DNA of 58,296 nt, taken from positions 1-58,296 of IMG/VR virus record IMGVR_UViG_3300042889_002114. One strand, given 5' to 3'. The stretch's first letter is position 1; each line of letters begins with the position of its first letter. Origin of the DNA: a virus. The notes beneath the pieces are model-generated. The model made no database searches. It saw only the letters and a program-made list of their open reading frames with translations, and was not told the DNA's origin. Positions 9,301 through 18,713 of the stretch are shown in pieces. The position numbers were made by a program, and so were the translations under genes.

Positions 9301-12300
9301 TTCTTCCGGTAATGTCGGTATCGGAACAACATCACCACTTGCCAAACTTCATGTTGACGCACATGGTTCTCTGACAGGTGGTGAACCCACTTACCGTGGC
9401 AATCTGATCATCTATCAGGGCAATAACATCGAAGCTGGTCACGGTGGTCTCGAATTCAAGGTCGACAATTCAAGTAGTGGGTACGGAAGTAGAATCCTGA
9501 ACGTATTCGACGGCAGCGCGTCATACGATGTGCGTTTCCAGACCCGCTCCAATTCGTCGGCGTGGACGACTCGTATGAGTATCGGAGGCTCCGCGGGTAG
9601 GGTGGGTGTTGGGACAACTTCACCCCTCACCCTATTCCACGCCGCAGGAACGGCAACATTTGGAGCCGGAAACCAAGGCTCACTCATTGGTAGCTCAGCG
9701 GTAAACATCCACAGTTCATCCGGTAGTGTTGCTTCGCTGACTATATGGCAAAATGGTGTCGCCTCTAGTCAGTTTGGACACAAAGCCAATGACACCAATC
9801 TGTATATCACGAACGATTATGCTGGTGCTGGACTTGGTTATGCGGTAACCTCGATAGCTCTTACAAGCGGTGGTGACGTCGGTGTCGGAACGACGACCCC
9901 GGCGCATAAGCTCGACGTCGCTGGAACTTTCCGACACACTGGTGTGATCACAAACGCCGCTGGGATAAAGACTTACAGCGTTGCGCCAGCCAACCAAGGC
10001 AACGTCAACTCCACCTATGAAATTATGCGGATCAGTAGAGACCCACTAAACTGGTCGAACAATATGCCGTATGAGATCACTGTCTACAGCAAGTATTACC
10101 AGTCTGGTGGTATGACTAAATGGCTTCTTTCGTATGGTTACGAATCTAATGGAACCCTCTCGTGTATTGATGCTCGTGGCGCACAGAAATTCAGGGTATA
10201 TTTGGGTGCGGAGGTTACCGTCAACGCCAACGTGGCGTATCGCCCAGTGTTCGTCGATATACCGAACTACTACGATGTGGCGATTGAAGTTAAGTTCAGT
10301 ACCAATGTCGTAACCAGCATCACTGACGAATCTCAGGTGCATTTCACCGGTACCATGGCTGTGGGCACGGGAACTCTTTACTCTGGCGACACCCACATCG
10401 TTCCTGATGGTGGAAATGTGGGTATTGGGACGACTTCTCCCGGCACCATTCTTGCTGTCCGAGATCCAGGTACCGGCCTCGGCTTTACAAACGCCGCTGG
10501 TGGTAACCTCAACATTGGTCTACTCGCCGGCACTGGATCTTCTCTGGGATACATCTTTCAGAGGGCTAATGCTGATCTAATCTTCGGGACGAACAATACT
10601 GAGACTTTACGCATCCTTGCAAACGGCAACGTGGGTATTGGGACGTCTTCACCGGATGCCAAACTCCACGTTGTGGGTTCTATTGCAGTTATTGACTCAA
10701 TATCAAACCCGGCAATCTACATTGGTGAAGCGTTTACGGGTGGCAACTACGGTTACCTTACTTGGGACAGGGCAAGTGATCTCCTCCAGCTAGGCACTCA
10801 AACATTCGGCCCCACCGTCACGATAAATGAATCTGGTAACGTGGGTATAGGAGAAAGCTCGCCATCTGAAAGATTAGTCGTCGCTGGCCAAGGAACTGGT
10901 CGAATGCTGGTGGGTGATGTTGGTTTTGGTGATGGCTACACCGGATTGAGCATGAACGGTGTGCTCTCATCCACGAATTACAATCTCTTGGGGTCGCCGG
11001 GCCAGAACCATCTTTGGATCAATAGAGCGACGGGTGGTAACATATATTTCCGTGAAGGGAATACTGATCAAGTAACCATTCAAGCCACCACGGGTAACGT
11101 GGGTATTGGTAATACGAATCCGGCCGCCGGAAAACTCCAAGTTTCTTATACCAACCCGGTTGGTGTACCAGCGGCGGGTATCGCAGGTCATGCTATCGCA
11201 GCAGGCACCTCTGGATATGGTGCGGCAATAGGCGTATTGACTAGTGGCAATGTTTACCTTCAAGCGACTCGTTGGGATGGTCTCGCCACGAATTACGATT
11301 TACTACTCCAACCCAATGGGGGTAACGTCGGAATAGGCATGACTGATCCTGCATACCAGTTTGAAGTTGGAAAGACTACTGGTGGAACTCTTGCTGTTTC
11401 TACTACCGGACAGGCAGGACTAAATGTTAGTCCTCTAATTCCAACTATCAACTTCCTTGGCTATCTCGATAAGGTCAAAGCCGCGATCACCGCAGAAGAT
11501 CGAGAAGGAAACGTTCTCGGCGGCTGGTTGAACTTCCATACGATGGATACCAGCAACGTGTCTCAAAAGCGCGTCACTATTGATCCATCGGGTAATTTTG
11601 GAATTGGCATTGCCGTTCCACTATCGAGGCTTCATACCTACAGAAATGGTTCAGCCGCTACCGCATCTCTCACTATTGAAGAAGCTGGAACTGGTGATGC
11701 CTCGCTGTCCTTCCTCCTAACAGGTGCAATCCAATGGAGCATGGGTCTCGATAACAGTGATTCTGATAAGTTCAAAATCTCTGCAAGTTCTGCATTGGGA
11801 ACGACTGACTACCTCTCGATTGACGGCGCGGGTGCAACTGCGTTCACATCCTCGACACTAACGGCTGGCGGGAACACTGTCTGGCACGCTGGTAATGATG
11901 GTGCTGGAACAGGTCTTGACGCTGACACCGTCGACGGCATTCAAGCAGCGGTTTTGGTCAGAACTAACGTAGATGCTCAGAATATTGGAGTCGCATCCCT
12001 ATACCTTAACGGAGGCCGTGGCCTCTCTATGGGTTACTCGGGTGGCAACTATGGCGGCATCGGTTACAACATCACTTATACGGGAACAAGTGATACTCAC
12101 ATTGCGCCATCCACCGACACCGCCTCGCGCTTGGATTTCACCTCCGGTGGTATGACCCTTTGGGGTAACGCGGCTGGCCTGGCTGGTCGAACTGTTACGT
12201 GGACTACTCTCCTTCAAGTACCACTTTCTGGAAACATGCTTCTCCGGGGTGATGCCGTTTGGACTGCAGGTAACGATGGCGCCTCATCTGGCCTAGATGC

Positions 12301-15300
12301 AGATCTCTTGGATGGTCAGCAAGGTTCCTTCTATCAAAACGCAGGTAATTTGAATGCTGGTACTCTGCTGGCTGCTCGTATGCCAGCCCTCGCAGGTGAC
12401 ATCACGACGTCGGCTGGTGCCGTTGCCACCACCTTGGCGACAGTGAACAGTAACGTGGGATCTTTTGGATCAGCTACCCAAGTAGCTACCTTTACGGTAA
12501 ATGCCAAGGGTTTGATCACGGCAGCCAGTAATACCACTATCGCCATTCCGTGGTCGGCGATCGCAAGCGGCAAGCCCACAACAATCAGTGGTTATGGTAT
12601 CACTGATGCTGTGGCGAGAGCTTCTTTTGCAGTCTCGCCTAACAGTTCAGTGGCGGCGGTTGATATTCGAAATATCACAAACCCCACAACGGGCATCGCG
12701 TATGTCGCCGGCGGCCGCTTCCGCTTCTCATCTCTGAATGATGATTCAACAACTCCGTATGCCGACGTCATCGACCTATCCACATATACCGACTCTAGCG
12801 GTGGCGGCTTCAACTCACTATACTTTGGGAAAAACTCCCAAGTCATTCTTCACAAGTATGCCGCGGCTGGTGGTACGTCTTGGACTACCAAGACTGTAGC
12901 TTATACTGATTCTGTTATTACTGGATCAGTGGCGACGCTGACCACTGGCCGTACTCTGACCATTACAGGTGACCTGACCTGGACATCTCCGTCATTTAAC
13001 GGGTCTGGAAACGTCACTGCCGCAGGCACGTTAGCTACCGTGAACTCCAATGTGGGCTCATTTGGTTCAGCAACTGCCGCTCCTACATTCACCGTCAATG
13101 GCAAAGGATTGATCACGGCGGCTGGTACCGTCACGATCACCCCGGCTTGGTCATCGGTCACATCCAAGCCGACGACACTTTCGGGCTTTGGCATTACAAA
13201 CGCTGTTTCGCAGCAAGATGGCTCCCGTACAAACCTTGACTTTAACGCCCAACTAACCAGCGGTTTCTACAACACAGACGCGTCGCCAACCAATGGGCCT
13301 TCTGCACATGCCTACGGTCAGTTAATTGTTGCCAAGGGCATTGATACCGGTTTGCAAATTGCAGGTGGCTATAACAATGCTCTGTATTTCCGTGGTTGGC
13401 ATAGCAGTGGCACCTTCTATGCATGGCAGAAAATTTGGACCGACAGTAATGATGGAGCCAGTTCGGGCCTCGATGCTGATCTTCTAGACGGTTATCAGTC
13501 GTCGTCGGCAGCAACGGGTAATACGATTGCTCTACGAGATAGTAGCGGCAACCTTTTTGCTCGAGACTTTACAGCATCTCGCGGAGACGGGACCGGTGTA
13601 ATCTATCTCAACGCTGCAGGAACTCGATACCTGTATTATGACGGGACGGCATACAACATGCCGAATGCCGCGTTAAATGTTGGTGGATCCCTTGGTGTTG
13701 GTGCAATCACATCCAGTGGAAGCATCACTGCATCGGGTGCTGGCGGGTTTATTAGTGCCACTTACCAGGCAGGAGCTCGCAACCCAATATGGAGATTTGG
13801 TGATGCTACTGGATATGGACTAAGTTATTTCCAAGGGAGTGCTGGTACTGGCGGCAGTGATAGTATTGGTTTCCACTTTGGAACTGCCACCTCTGCTGGC
13901 TCAATCGTTAATATAACTCCAACCGGCATTGTCATTAATGGTAATGCGGCATGGCATGCTGGTAATGATGGAGCCAGTTCGGGCCTCGATGCTGACCTCC
14001 TAGATGGCCAGCATGGATCGTTCTATCAATCAGCATCTAATATTAACGCGGGTACGCTTGGGTTAAGTTATGTGCCGTCTCAGCTGGTCAGATCAGGAAG
14101 CACTGGTGGAACAAACTGGAACGATGCATCAAGCGTACTGAATGGATTCTCAGGTCTCTTGCTGGGAACAGCGACCAATGGTCCCGGTGGTGGTGTGTAC
14201 TACCATCCTTGGACTATTGAATATTCGACTTCAGGCAATGTTACGCAATTCGCTATTCCATATAGTGATGCTAGTGCAATCCCAACAGGATTGCGATACC
14301 GTGGTCGATATGATGGGTCATGGACTAGCTGGAACACAATTTGGAGTTCTGGCAACGATGGTGCCAGTTCCGGCCTTGACGCGGACCTTCTGGATGGATT
14401 AGAGGCAACTCAATTTGCCCGTCTAGGAACGACTTCGACATTCACTACACAACAGATCATTAGCGGCCAAACTGTCGCCAACGACTGGACCAATTACGGC
14501 TTGCAAATTCGTGAAGTTGGGTTGGTCGGCGCAGCCCAATCATCGGGAAGCTACAACCCTGCCCTGACGTTCCATTGGGCGGGGAGATTCGCTAGACGCC
14601 TCCAAATGAACGCCAGCGGAATACTTCTTTGGGACAGCGATACTGTCTGGCACGCTGGTAACGACGGTTCGGGCTCGGGGCTTGACGCCGACCTCCTGGA
14701 TGGACTGAACTCATCCGCGACATCGGTGGCTAGCACAATTGCGGCCCGTGATGCGTCGGCCCAACTTACAGCCCACAGTTTCCACGTGGCCGCCGCGGCA
14801 GGGCTAGGCATCCGTTTCTGGGAGTCGTCGGATTACTCCATCTATATGTCTGATTCAGGAAACGGAACGTGGGGTGGCCGCGTCATCTCAGAAACCACGT
14901 CCGACTACAACATGTATTTCAAGATGACTTCTGGTACCAACCGCGGCTTCGTGTTTGAGAACGGAGCGACCTCGGTTGCTGGTATCGACGGTGCTGGTAA
15001 CATCAGAAGTGCGGCGGCATTGCGGTCCGTAAATGGACTGGTAAGTATTGGCTCCACTTCAGGATCGACCCATGCTACCCGTCACGTCAACCCAGGCGGT
15101 GGTAGTCGGACTACCGCTACGGCCACGGAAACAGGCGCAATTAAGATCAGACTTCCAAACCTACATTCGAACGCCATGTTCAGGATGCGAGTCGAAATCT
15201 ACAACTATAGTGCAGGGCAATCAGAAACGTTCGTAATTTCTGGATACCCATACAGTGCTACATGGGCCAACTGTTCCGCCGAACAATACACTGATTCGAA

Positions 15301-16489
15301 CGCGACTAAGAAGAGTGTCAGGTTTGGTAACGATGGTACCTATAACTGTGTCTGGATTGGTGAACTAACACAGACGTGGTCGCATCCACAGGTGTTCATC
15401 ACAGAATTCAATTATGGCTATTCTGGCTACACTCTTGATTACTCGTCTGGTTGGGATATTTCATTCGTGGCTTCGTTTGATACCGTTCAGATCACTCGCG
15501 CCGCCGCATATCATTGGAACGCTACCAACGATGGTGCTGGTTCTGGGCTAAACGCAGATCTTCTCGATGGATATGATTCTAGCCAAAATTCTGACACCGC
15601 CAATGCTGTTGCGGTGCGTGATGGTAGTGGTTATCTGAACCAACGTGTTATTCGAAACGCCGTTGGCGGTACTACTGACGGCATGTACGTTGGATATGGA
15701 AACGCAAGTAGCGGCGTGACGCGTCTTTATGGTGGTGGATCAACCAATGCGAGTATGCGAATCAACGCTGCCAACGCAACATGGTATGATGGTACGAGTG
15801 AACAAAATCTTTGGTATAAGGGCAACCTACCGCTCGATTCGTGGCAAACATCTACTGATGGCGTAGCTCGACTCTACTTTGAAGCGTCGTCCCACACCTA
15901 TCTGAGAAGCAACTCCAACATTTACTTCATGAATGCTGGTGGTTCAATTATTGCAACCTTTAACCCCAGCGGTAATTTTACCGCTGCTGGTACGATCGTT
16001 GCAACCAGTACGATCACCGGTACGGAATTTTATTCCGGATCAGGCAACTATTTCCGTGCTGGTGGTACCGGTGGGTTCTACTGCCAGACCTACGATGGTG
16101 GTTGGAATATGACCGATGGTACATGGATTCGTTCTATCGCCAACAAGGGTATTATTACCGGTGGCGCTATTCAAGGCGCCACCGTCACAGCAACATCTGA
16201 CCGTAGACTCAAGACTGAAATTGAACCACTCACGGGATTCAACGAAGTCATTGATTCCACCAATGTTTACAGCTTCATCAAGGATGGTATCCGCCAATGG
16301 GGTGTGATTGCCCAAGAAGTCCTAGAGACGCCGGCAGCACTTCTCGTCCATGAGGGCGGTACGGTGCATGAAGAAGACGGTGACGCTATTCTAACCGTAG
16401 ACTTCGCAGGGTTCACCTACGCTCTTCTTGCAGAAGTGAAGGAACTTCGTAAGCGTGTTGCGGTATTGGAAAACTCTTCCAGGGCTTGA
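6344..16489 (+). CDS. Giant tail fibre with C-terminal S74 chaperone
   Basis: One 3381-codon ORF. It contains many copies of tail-fibre repeats: NDGASSGLDADLLDGQ-type units followed by GSFYQ..ANLNAGT, SKPTTISGFGITDA-type units as in phage tail fibre repeat proteins, and many GNVGIGT(T/S)SP units. Around residues 3284-3381 lies an S74 intramolecular chaperone domain starting S-D-R-R-L-K (Ser about 3285), with the WGVIAQEV core and a C-terminal coiled coil (LAEVKELRKRVAVLEN). In this family the chaperone folds the trimer and is then cut off at the Ser. The protein is a receptor-binding or long tail fibre; the repeats allow length change by recombination. Confidence 0.93.
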   Translation: MLLYPIRFDVSLNPTDYVDLDNAMRLRIQDTTLIISLQDGKDTLLNHANVGLAYATLNAILVELASSIDAAGWYDMKLVSTQPVDVLNLYTVARYQIKNNSLIISLTNQVEITYNFADQPTLAAFVSDFAAALAALPPQAAGGLQLSDIGVTVQGYDSGLDSLSGLTGAGVVTATATNVFAMRAIGVSSSTDILDRASADSRYALAASSGVTSFNTRTGIVTLTSGDVTTALTFTPLNAATYTAADVLSKLLTVDGTGSLLDADLLDGQNGSYYQDAGNLNAGTILSARLTGTYAISVSGSAATLTTPRTIGGVSFDGSANINLPGVNTTGSQNTTGSAATLTTGRTLAITGDLTWTSPSFNGSGNVTAAGTLATVNSNVGSFGSTSAVPIITVNAKGLITAVSTAALGTAAVANIGTSGATVPLLNTSNTFSGATTTFTGNVTMAKASPTWVFDDTAQIAPSPVGLFRLYSAAGNLYYTRNLSTTRDFSSEASVLVINGTTGAIIFTSSVLTAAGNQIWHGGNDGASSGLDSDLLDGQQGSFYQDAANLNAGTILAARMPAHTGDVTSSAGSVALTLATVNSNVGSFGSATAAPTFTVNAKGLLTAAGSVAITPAWSSITSKPTTISGFGITDAVLKTGDTMTGNLLLTGGGTYAEPATIAGVLSMDTVGGDFTISSRSNGGSTGIAFRTSSSGTGAVRMRISSAGDVGIGASAPSQKFAVDVGREQVFGVDTLGYVTMPHADASGYSVLKAASGRGLRFMSNTTTLFTLPSSPASTVSLGYAALQIGDSSSSGYSIYLGSIGNSDLNLRGGDGNVARTADVIISVKDNVEVARFTDTARLGIGTNAPNATLGVVGRALIGNVDVGGVLGVYNASSGTVAAFQSNGAANGDTILAVNQGGTTVTGSVYGFKAGMSCTSDALATVQQGGAGNAVFESLVLGVGDALSRYSINGGAAWSVGLDNSDGDKFKIAGSGSLGTTDRLTIDSSGNVGIGTTSPLAKLHVDAHGSLTGGEPTYRGNLIIYQGNNIEAGHGGLEFKVDNSSSGYGSRILNVFDGSASYDVRFQTRSNSSAWTTRMSIGGSAGRVGVGTTSPLTLFHAAGTATFGAGNQGSLIGSSAVNIHSSSGSVASLTIWQNGVASSQFGHKANDTNLYITNDYAGAGLGYAVTSIALTSGGDVGVGTTTPAHKLDVAGTFRHTGVITNAAGIKTYSVAPANQGNVNSTYEIMRISRDPLNWSNNMPYEITVYSKYYQSGGMTKWLLSYGYESNGTLSCIDARGAQKFRVYLGAEVTVNANVAYRPVFVDIPNYYDVAIEVKFSTNVVTSITDESQVHFTGTMAVGTGTLYSGDTHIVPDGGNVGIGTTSPGTILAVRDPGTGLGFTNAAGGNLNIGLLAGTGSSLGYIFQRANADLIFGTNNTETLRILANGNVGIGTSSPDAKLHVVGSIAVIDSISNPAIYIGEAFTGGNYGYLTWDRASDLLQLGTQTFGPTVTINESGNVGIGESSPSERLVVAGQGTGRMLVGDVGFGDGYTGLSMNGVLSSTNYNLLGSPGQNHLWINRATGGNIYFREGNTDQVTIQATTGNVGIGNTNPAAGKLQVSYTNPVGVPAAGIAGHAIAAGTSGYGAAIGVLTSGNVYLQATRWDGLATNYDLLLQPNGGNVGIGMTDPAYQFEVGKTTGGTLAVSTTGQAGLNVSPLIPTINFLGYLDKVKAAITAEDREGNVLGGWLNFHTMDTSNVSQKRVTIDPSGNFGIGIAVPLSRLHTYRNGSAATASLTIEEAGTGDASLSFLLTGAIQWSMGLDNSDSDKFKISASSALGTTDYLSIDGAGATAFTSSTLTAGGNTVWHAGNDGAGTGLDADTVDGIQAAVLVRTNVDAQNIGVASLYLNGGRGLSMGYSGGNYGGIGYNITYTGTSDTHIAPSTDTASRLDFTSGGMTLWGNAAGLAGRTVTWTTLLQVPLSGNMLLRGDAVWTAGNDGASSGLDADLLDGQQGSFYQNAGNLNAGTLLAARMPALAGDITTSAGAVATTLATVNSNVGSFGSATQVATFTVNAKGLITAASNTTIAIPWSAIASGKPTTISGYGITDAVARASFAVSPNSSVAAVDIRNITNPTTGIAYVAGGRFRFSSLNDDSTTPYADVIDLSTYTDSSGGGFNSLYFGKNSQVILHKYAAAGGTSWTTKTVAYTDSVITGSVATLTTGRTLTITGDLTWTSPSFNGSGNVTAAGTLATVNSNVGSFGSATAAPTFTVNGKGLITAAGTVTITPAWSSVTSKPTTLSGFGITNAVSQQDGSRTNLDFNAQLTSGFYNTDASPTNGPSAHAYGQLIVAKGIDTGLQIAGGYNNALYFRGWHSSGTFYAWQKIWTDSNDGASSGLDADLLDGYQSSSAATGNTIALRDSSGNLFARDFTASRGDGTGVIYLNAAGTRYLYYDGTAYNMPNAALNVGGSLGVGAITSSGSITASGAGGFISATYQAGARNPIWRFGDATGYGLSYFQGSAGTGGSDSIGFHFGTATSAGSIVNITPTGIVINGNAAWHAGNDGASSGLDADLLDGQHGSFYQSASNINAGTLGLSYVPSQLVRSGSTGGTNWNDASSVLNGFSGLLLGTATNGPGGGVYYHPWTIEYSTSGNVTQFAIPYSDASAIPTGLRYRGRYDGSWTSWNTIWSSGNDGASSGLDADLLDGLEATQFARLGTTSTFTTQQIISGQTVANDWTNYGLQIREVGLVGAAQSSGSYNPALTFHWAGRFARRLQMNASGILLWDSDTVWHAGNDGSGSGLDADLLDGLNSSATSVASTIAARDASAQLTAHSFHVAAAAGLGIRFWESSDYSIYMSDSGNGTWGGRVISETTSDYNMYFKMTSGTNRGFVFENGATSVAGIDGAGNIRSAAALRSVNGLVSIGSTSGSTHATRHVNPGGGSRTTATATETGAIKIRLPNLHSNAMFRMRVEIYNYSAGQSETFVISGYPYSATWANCSAEQYTDSNATKKSVRFGNDGTYNCVWIGELTQTWSHPQVFITEFNYGYSGYTLDYSSGWDISFVASFDTVQITRAAAYHWNATNDGAGSGLNADLLDGYDSSQNSDTANAVAVRDGSGYLNQRVIRNAVGGTTDGMYVGYGNASSGVTRLYGGGSTNASMRINAANATWYDGTSEQNLWYKGNLPLDSWQTSTDGVARLYFEASSHTYLRSNSNIYFMNAGGSIIATFNPSGNFTAAGTIVATSTITGTEFYSGSGNYFRAGGTGGFYCQTYDGGWNMTDGTWIRSIANKGIITGGAIQGATVTATSDRRLKTEIEPLTGFNEVIDSTNVYSFIKDGIRQWGVIAQEVLETPAALLVHEGGTVHEEDGDAILTVDFAGFTYALLAEVKELRKRVAVLENSSRA

Positions 16490-16513
16490 CATATAGGTGA
16501 GATTTGCTAAAAC
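16486..16513 (+). promoter_or_regulatory. Early-type promoter (TTGACA-16-TAAAAC)
   Basis: TTGACA (16486-16491) overlaps the tail fibre stop; TAAAAC is at 16508-16513. It serves the gene starting at 16533. Confidence 0.6.
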
Positions 16514-16532
16514 AGGCGTTCGAGGAGATCGA

Positions 16533-17033
16533 ATGTCTAAAGAATTAGTGGATTACGCCGTCTATGATGGTCGGCGCCGGCTTATTGAACACCTACACGT
16601 TCCCTCACCAGAGCTTCTGGGAGAGCTTCTTTATGAAGATGGCATTCGATCCATTCAGGATGAAGTGGAGGGTATGACCATCTTCCATGTGGGAGACCGT
16701 CGCTACATCACCATGGCCGGACGCGCTTCCAAGAACTCGGATTCATTATGGTCCTGGAGACTTCTTGAGTTTAGAGCACCACATGAAACGGGTGCTGCTA
16801 TGTCAGCATCAATGACTTTCGACACTGTGAAAGAACGTCATTATGCTCCTATTGCCTTCATGGACAAGGAACCTTTAGATGCTGATCACGAGATCACATT
16901 CCAGGTGTTTCGTCCCTCAGATACCATCCACTATCCATTGAGCTCAACGGGTTATGTGGTTCAGCGTACCATCATGGGTTTAGCCAGGACCAAGGGTCGT
17001 GGTATCTTCCCCTCTAAGTGGCTTGACAACTAG
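16533..17033 (+). CDS. Hypothetical protein (166 aa)
   Basis: ATG 16533 is preceded by GAGGAG. The protein is mixed alpha/beta with several aromatic strands (MTIFHVGDRRYITMAGR, SLWSWRLLEF). No family recognised. Its own early-type promoter directly after the tail fibre suggests early expression, unlike the fibre. The next -35 element overlaps its end. Confidence 0.6.
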   Translation: MSKELVDYAVYDGRRRLIEHLHVPSPELLGELLYEDGIRSIQDEVEGMTIFHVGDRRYITMAGRASKNSDSLWSWRLLEFRAPHETGAAMSASMTFDTVKERHYAPIAFMDKEPLDADHEITFQVFRPSDTIHYPLSSTGYVVQRTIMGLARTKGRGIFPSKWLDN

Positions 17034-17051
17034 TCGCGGTTGAGCTATGGT
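17023..17051 (+). promoter_or_regulatory. Early-type promoter for tRNA at 17063
   Basis: TTGACA (17023-17028) and TATGGT (17046-17051), 17-base spacing, 11 bases before the tRNA. Confidence 0.65.
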
Positions 17052-17062
17052 CTCATTCTACT

Positions 17063-17139
17063 GTCGAGGTGGCAGAGTGGTTATGCACTGTGTCGGAAGA
17101 CGCAGGGACAGGTGGTTCAAGTCCCCTCCTCGACGCCCA
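17063..17139 (+). tRNA. tRNA-like gene, identity unclear (CGG or GGA)
   Basis: Acceptor GTCGAGG/CCTCGAC, a D-arm typical of class II tRNAs (GGCAGAGTGGTTATGC), and T-loop TTCAAGT. The anticodon stem CTGTG/CGCAG closes an 8-base loop TCGGAAGA. With U33 as the T it reads CGG (Pro); a GGA (Ser) reading would need C33. The long variable arm of tRNA-Ser is missing, and the 3' end reads GCCCA. Confidence 0.7.
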
Positions 17140-17140
17140 G

Positions 17141-17169
17141 GGCACTGTTGAAAACGACAGTGCCTTTTT
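17141..17169 (+). terminator. Rho-independent terminator
   Basis: GGCACTGT/ACAGTGCC hairpin with an 8-base loop, then five T residues. It ends the tRNA transcript at 17063. Confidence 0.85.
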
Positions 17170-17183
17170 CGTGACTTCCTAGA

Positions 17184-17191
17184 GCTAAATA
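17184..17191 (+). promoter_or_regulatory. Late promoter box for hsp20
   Basis: GCTAAATA, 53 bases before the Hsp20 start. Confidence 0.5.
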
Positions 17192-17244
17192 GGTTCTGGA
17201 TGCCTTCGGGGTCCATACATCAACCTTGCTCTATGGAGGTCTAT

Positions 17245-17691
17245 ATGACTAACTCACTACTCACCGCTGGTACCTATACGAGCGCCAGCCTACCCGATCT
17301 TATGAAGCGCCTTACTCGCTCAACTATCGGAAGCGATGCCTGGTTTGCATCGAACGATTTTGCTATCGACAACTATCCACCCTACAACCTAGAACGCTTC
17401 CTCGATGATAGCTATCGCTTGAGCTTCGCCGTGGCAGGTTTTGCCCGCGATGATCTGACTATCATGGTAAAGGATAACAACCTGATCATTCAGGGAAGTC
17501 GCACTGAAGACGATGCAGATCCTGAACAATTCATCCATCGTGGTATCGGACTTCGAGACTTCACTCGTACGTTCAAGCTAGACCGAGACGTAGAGGTCGA
17601 GAGTTCTCGCCTAGAGAATGGACTCTTGGTCGTAGTGCTACGGCGTAAAAAGGTTGAAGACGAAGATGGTGTAACCATTCAAATCGGCTAA
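17245..17691 (+). CDS. Small heat-shock protein, IbpA/Hsp20 type
   Basis: ATG 17245 follows a GGAGG site. The 148-residue protein has the alpha-crystallin domain at about 50-140: NYPPYNLERFLDDSYRLSFA, VAGF, LIIQGSR, a GIGLRDFTRTF strand and ENGLLVVVLRR. This order is that of IbpA-class proteins. Such holdases bind unfolding proteins without ATP; T4-like phages of several hosts carry them, perhaps for virion assembly. Late box upstream and its own terminator downstream: a single-gene late unit. Confidence 0.9.
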   Translation: MTNSLLTAGTYTSASLPDLMKRLTRSTIGSDAWFASNDFAIDNYPPYNLERFLDDSYRLSFAVAGFARDDLTIMVKDNNLIIQGSRTEDDADPEQFIHRGIGLRDFTRTFKLDRDVEVESSRLENGLLVVVLRRKKVEDEDGVTIQIG

Positions 17692-17694
17692 GGG

Positions 17695-17719
17695 AAGGCG
17701 GGACAAGTTCCCGCCTTTT
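17695..17719 (+). terminator. Rho-independent terminator after hsp20
   Basis: AAGGCGGGA/TCCCGCCTT stem, 5-base loop, and T residues at the end of the stem. Confidence 0.85.
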
Positions 17720-17815
17720 CCATGACTAATTTGTCTCCTGAATAATGACTCAGGAAGCCTCCAGGGTGCATAAACAGCGGATAGACCAGGTTAACTGGCG
17801 CCCCACGAGGTTGTT

Positions 17816-18658
17816 ATGATACTAGATAAGAATTTAGTTCAGGTGACTCCTGAACAGATGGTAGAAATCCGCAAAGCTATTAAGGCTAACGCGCGAGAGG
17901 ATGTGAGGCAAACTCGGAAGGGTATTCACTCTACCAATCTGTTTTGGATGTACGATACGCAGACCAAGACCGTGAAGAAATGCCACAAGCGCAGTACCGG
18001 TCGAAAGACAGATGACATCTATGCAGCCTCGGTAGTGGGTGCTCTGGTTATCCAAGGCAAGACAGGCGCTGACGCTGCCCTACCCATTAGTGATACCCTC
18101 TTGGAGCTCGTTGAGCTAAAGTTGTGCTACCGAAGTCTGGGTGAGTGTTGGGTGAGTAGTGAGATTCTCACTGACAAAAAGGTCCTTAGTTACACCAACC
18201 TGGAATATACCGTCTACGTTGGAGAGAATAAGTTTACGAGTAAGAAGAGCCTCAAGAGCAGCATCTGTGCTAGTTTTGAGATCTCTGAAGATGGCAATCT
18301 GGCTAGCAAGAACCGACGCACCTTTCTTTGCATTCGTGATGACGACAATGATGCGGTTATCGAGGTGGTTGAGCTAAGTGGTGATAAGGTTCATGAACTC
18401 CTGAAGGTTCGTTGTCAGGGGCGTAAGACCAAGACCGCGTTTAAGCCCAAGATCACATTCAATCAGTTCCTAGAACAAGGTTCGGTGTTTCACGGTCTCA
18501 TTCCCAGCGTGGGTATGGACAGGTGGAGCGAAGGATTGATTAAGAAGGCCGCAAAGAAGCACATGACACGCCGCGCTCGATTGATCAACAAACTGCCAGA
18601 GCTGCAGAAAGCCAAGCGGCTGAAGCGTGACCGAGATAACCGCCGCAAGGCGGCCTAA
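17816..18658 (+). CDS. Hypothetical basic protein (280 aa)
   Basis: ATG 17816 with a GAGG site. The middle is alpha/beta with an acidic-then-lysine stretch (TLLELVELKLCYRS, about residues 93-106) that faintly recalls the E-x-K strand of PD-(D/E)XK nucleases; I cannot confirm this. The C-terminal ~45 residues are strongly basic (KKAAKKHMTRRARLINKL onward), fitting nucleic-acid binding. Single gene between the hsp20 terminator and the clpS promoter. Confidence 0.6.
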   Translation: MILDKNLVQVTPEQMVEIRKAIKANAREDVRQTRKGIHSTNLFWMYDTQTKTVKKCHKRSTGRKTDDIYAASVVGALVIQGKTGADAALPISDTLLELVELKLCYRSLGECWVSSEILTDKKVLSYTNLEYTVYVGENKFTSKKSLKSSICASFEISEDGNLASKNRRTFLCIRDDDNDAVIEVVELSGDKVHELLKVRCQGRKTKTAFKPKITFNQFLEQGSVFHGLIPSVGMDRWSEGLIKKAAKKHMTRRARLINKLPELQKAKRLKRDRDNRRKAA

Positions 18659-18662
18659 GAAG

Positions 18663-18690
18663 TTGACACTGGTAGGCTCTGGCGTTAAAA
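18663..18690 (+). promoter_or_regulatory. Early-type promoter for clpS
   Basis: TTGACA (18663-18668) and TTAAAA (18685-18690), 16-base spacing, followed by an AGGAG site and the TTG start of clpS. Confidence 0.6.
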
Positions 18691-18713
18691 AGCGCGACAA
18701 ATAGGAGTACCAC

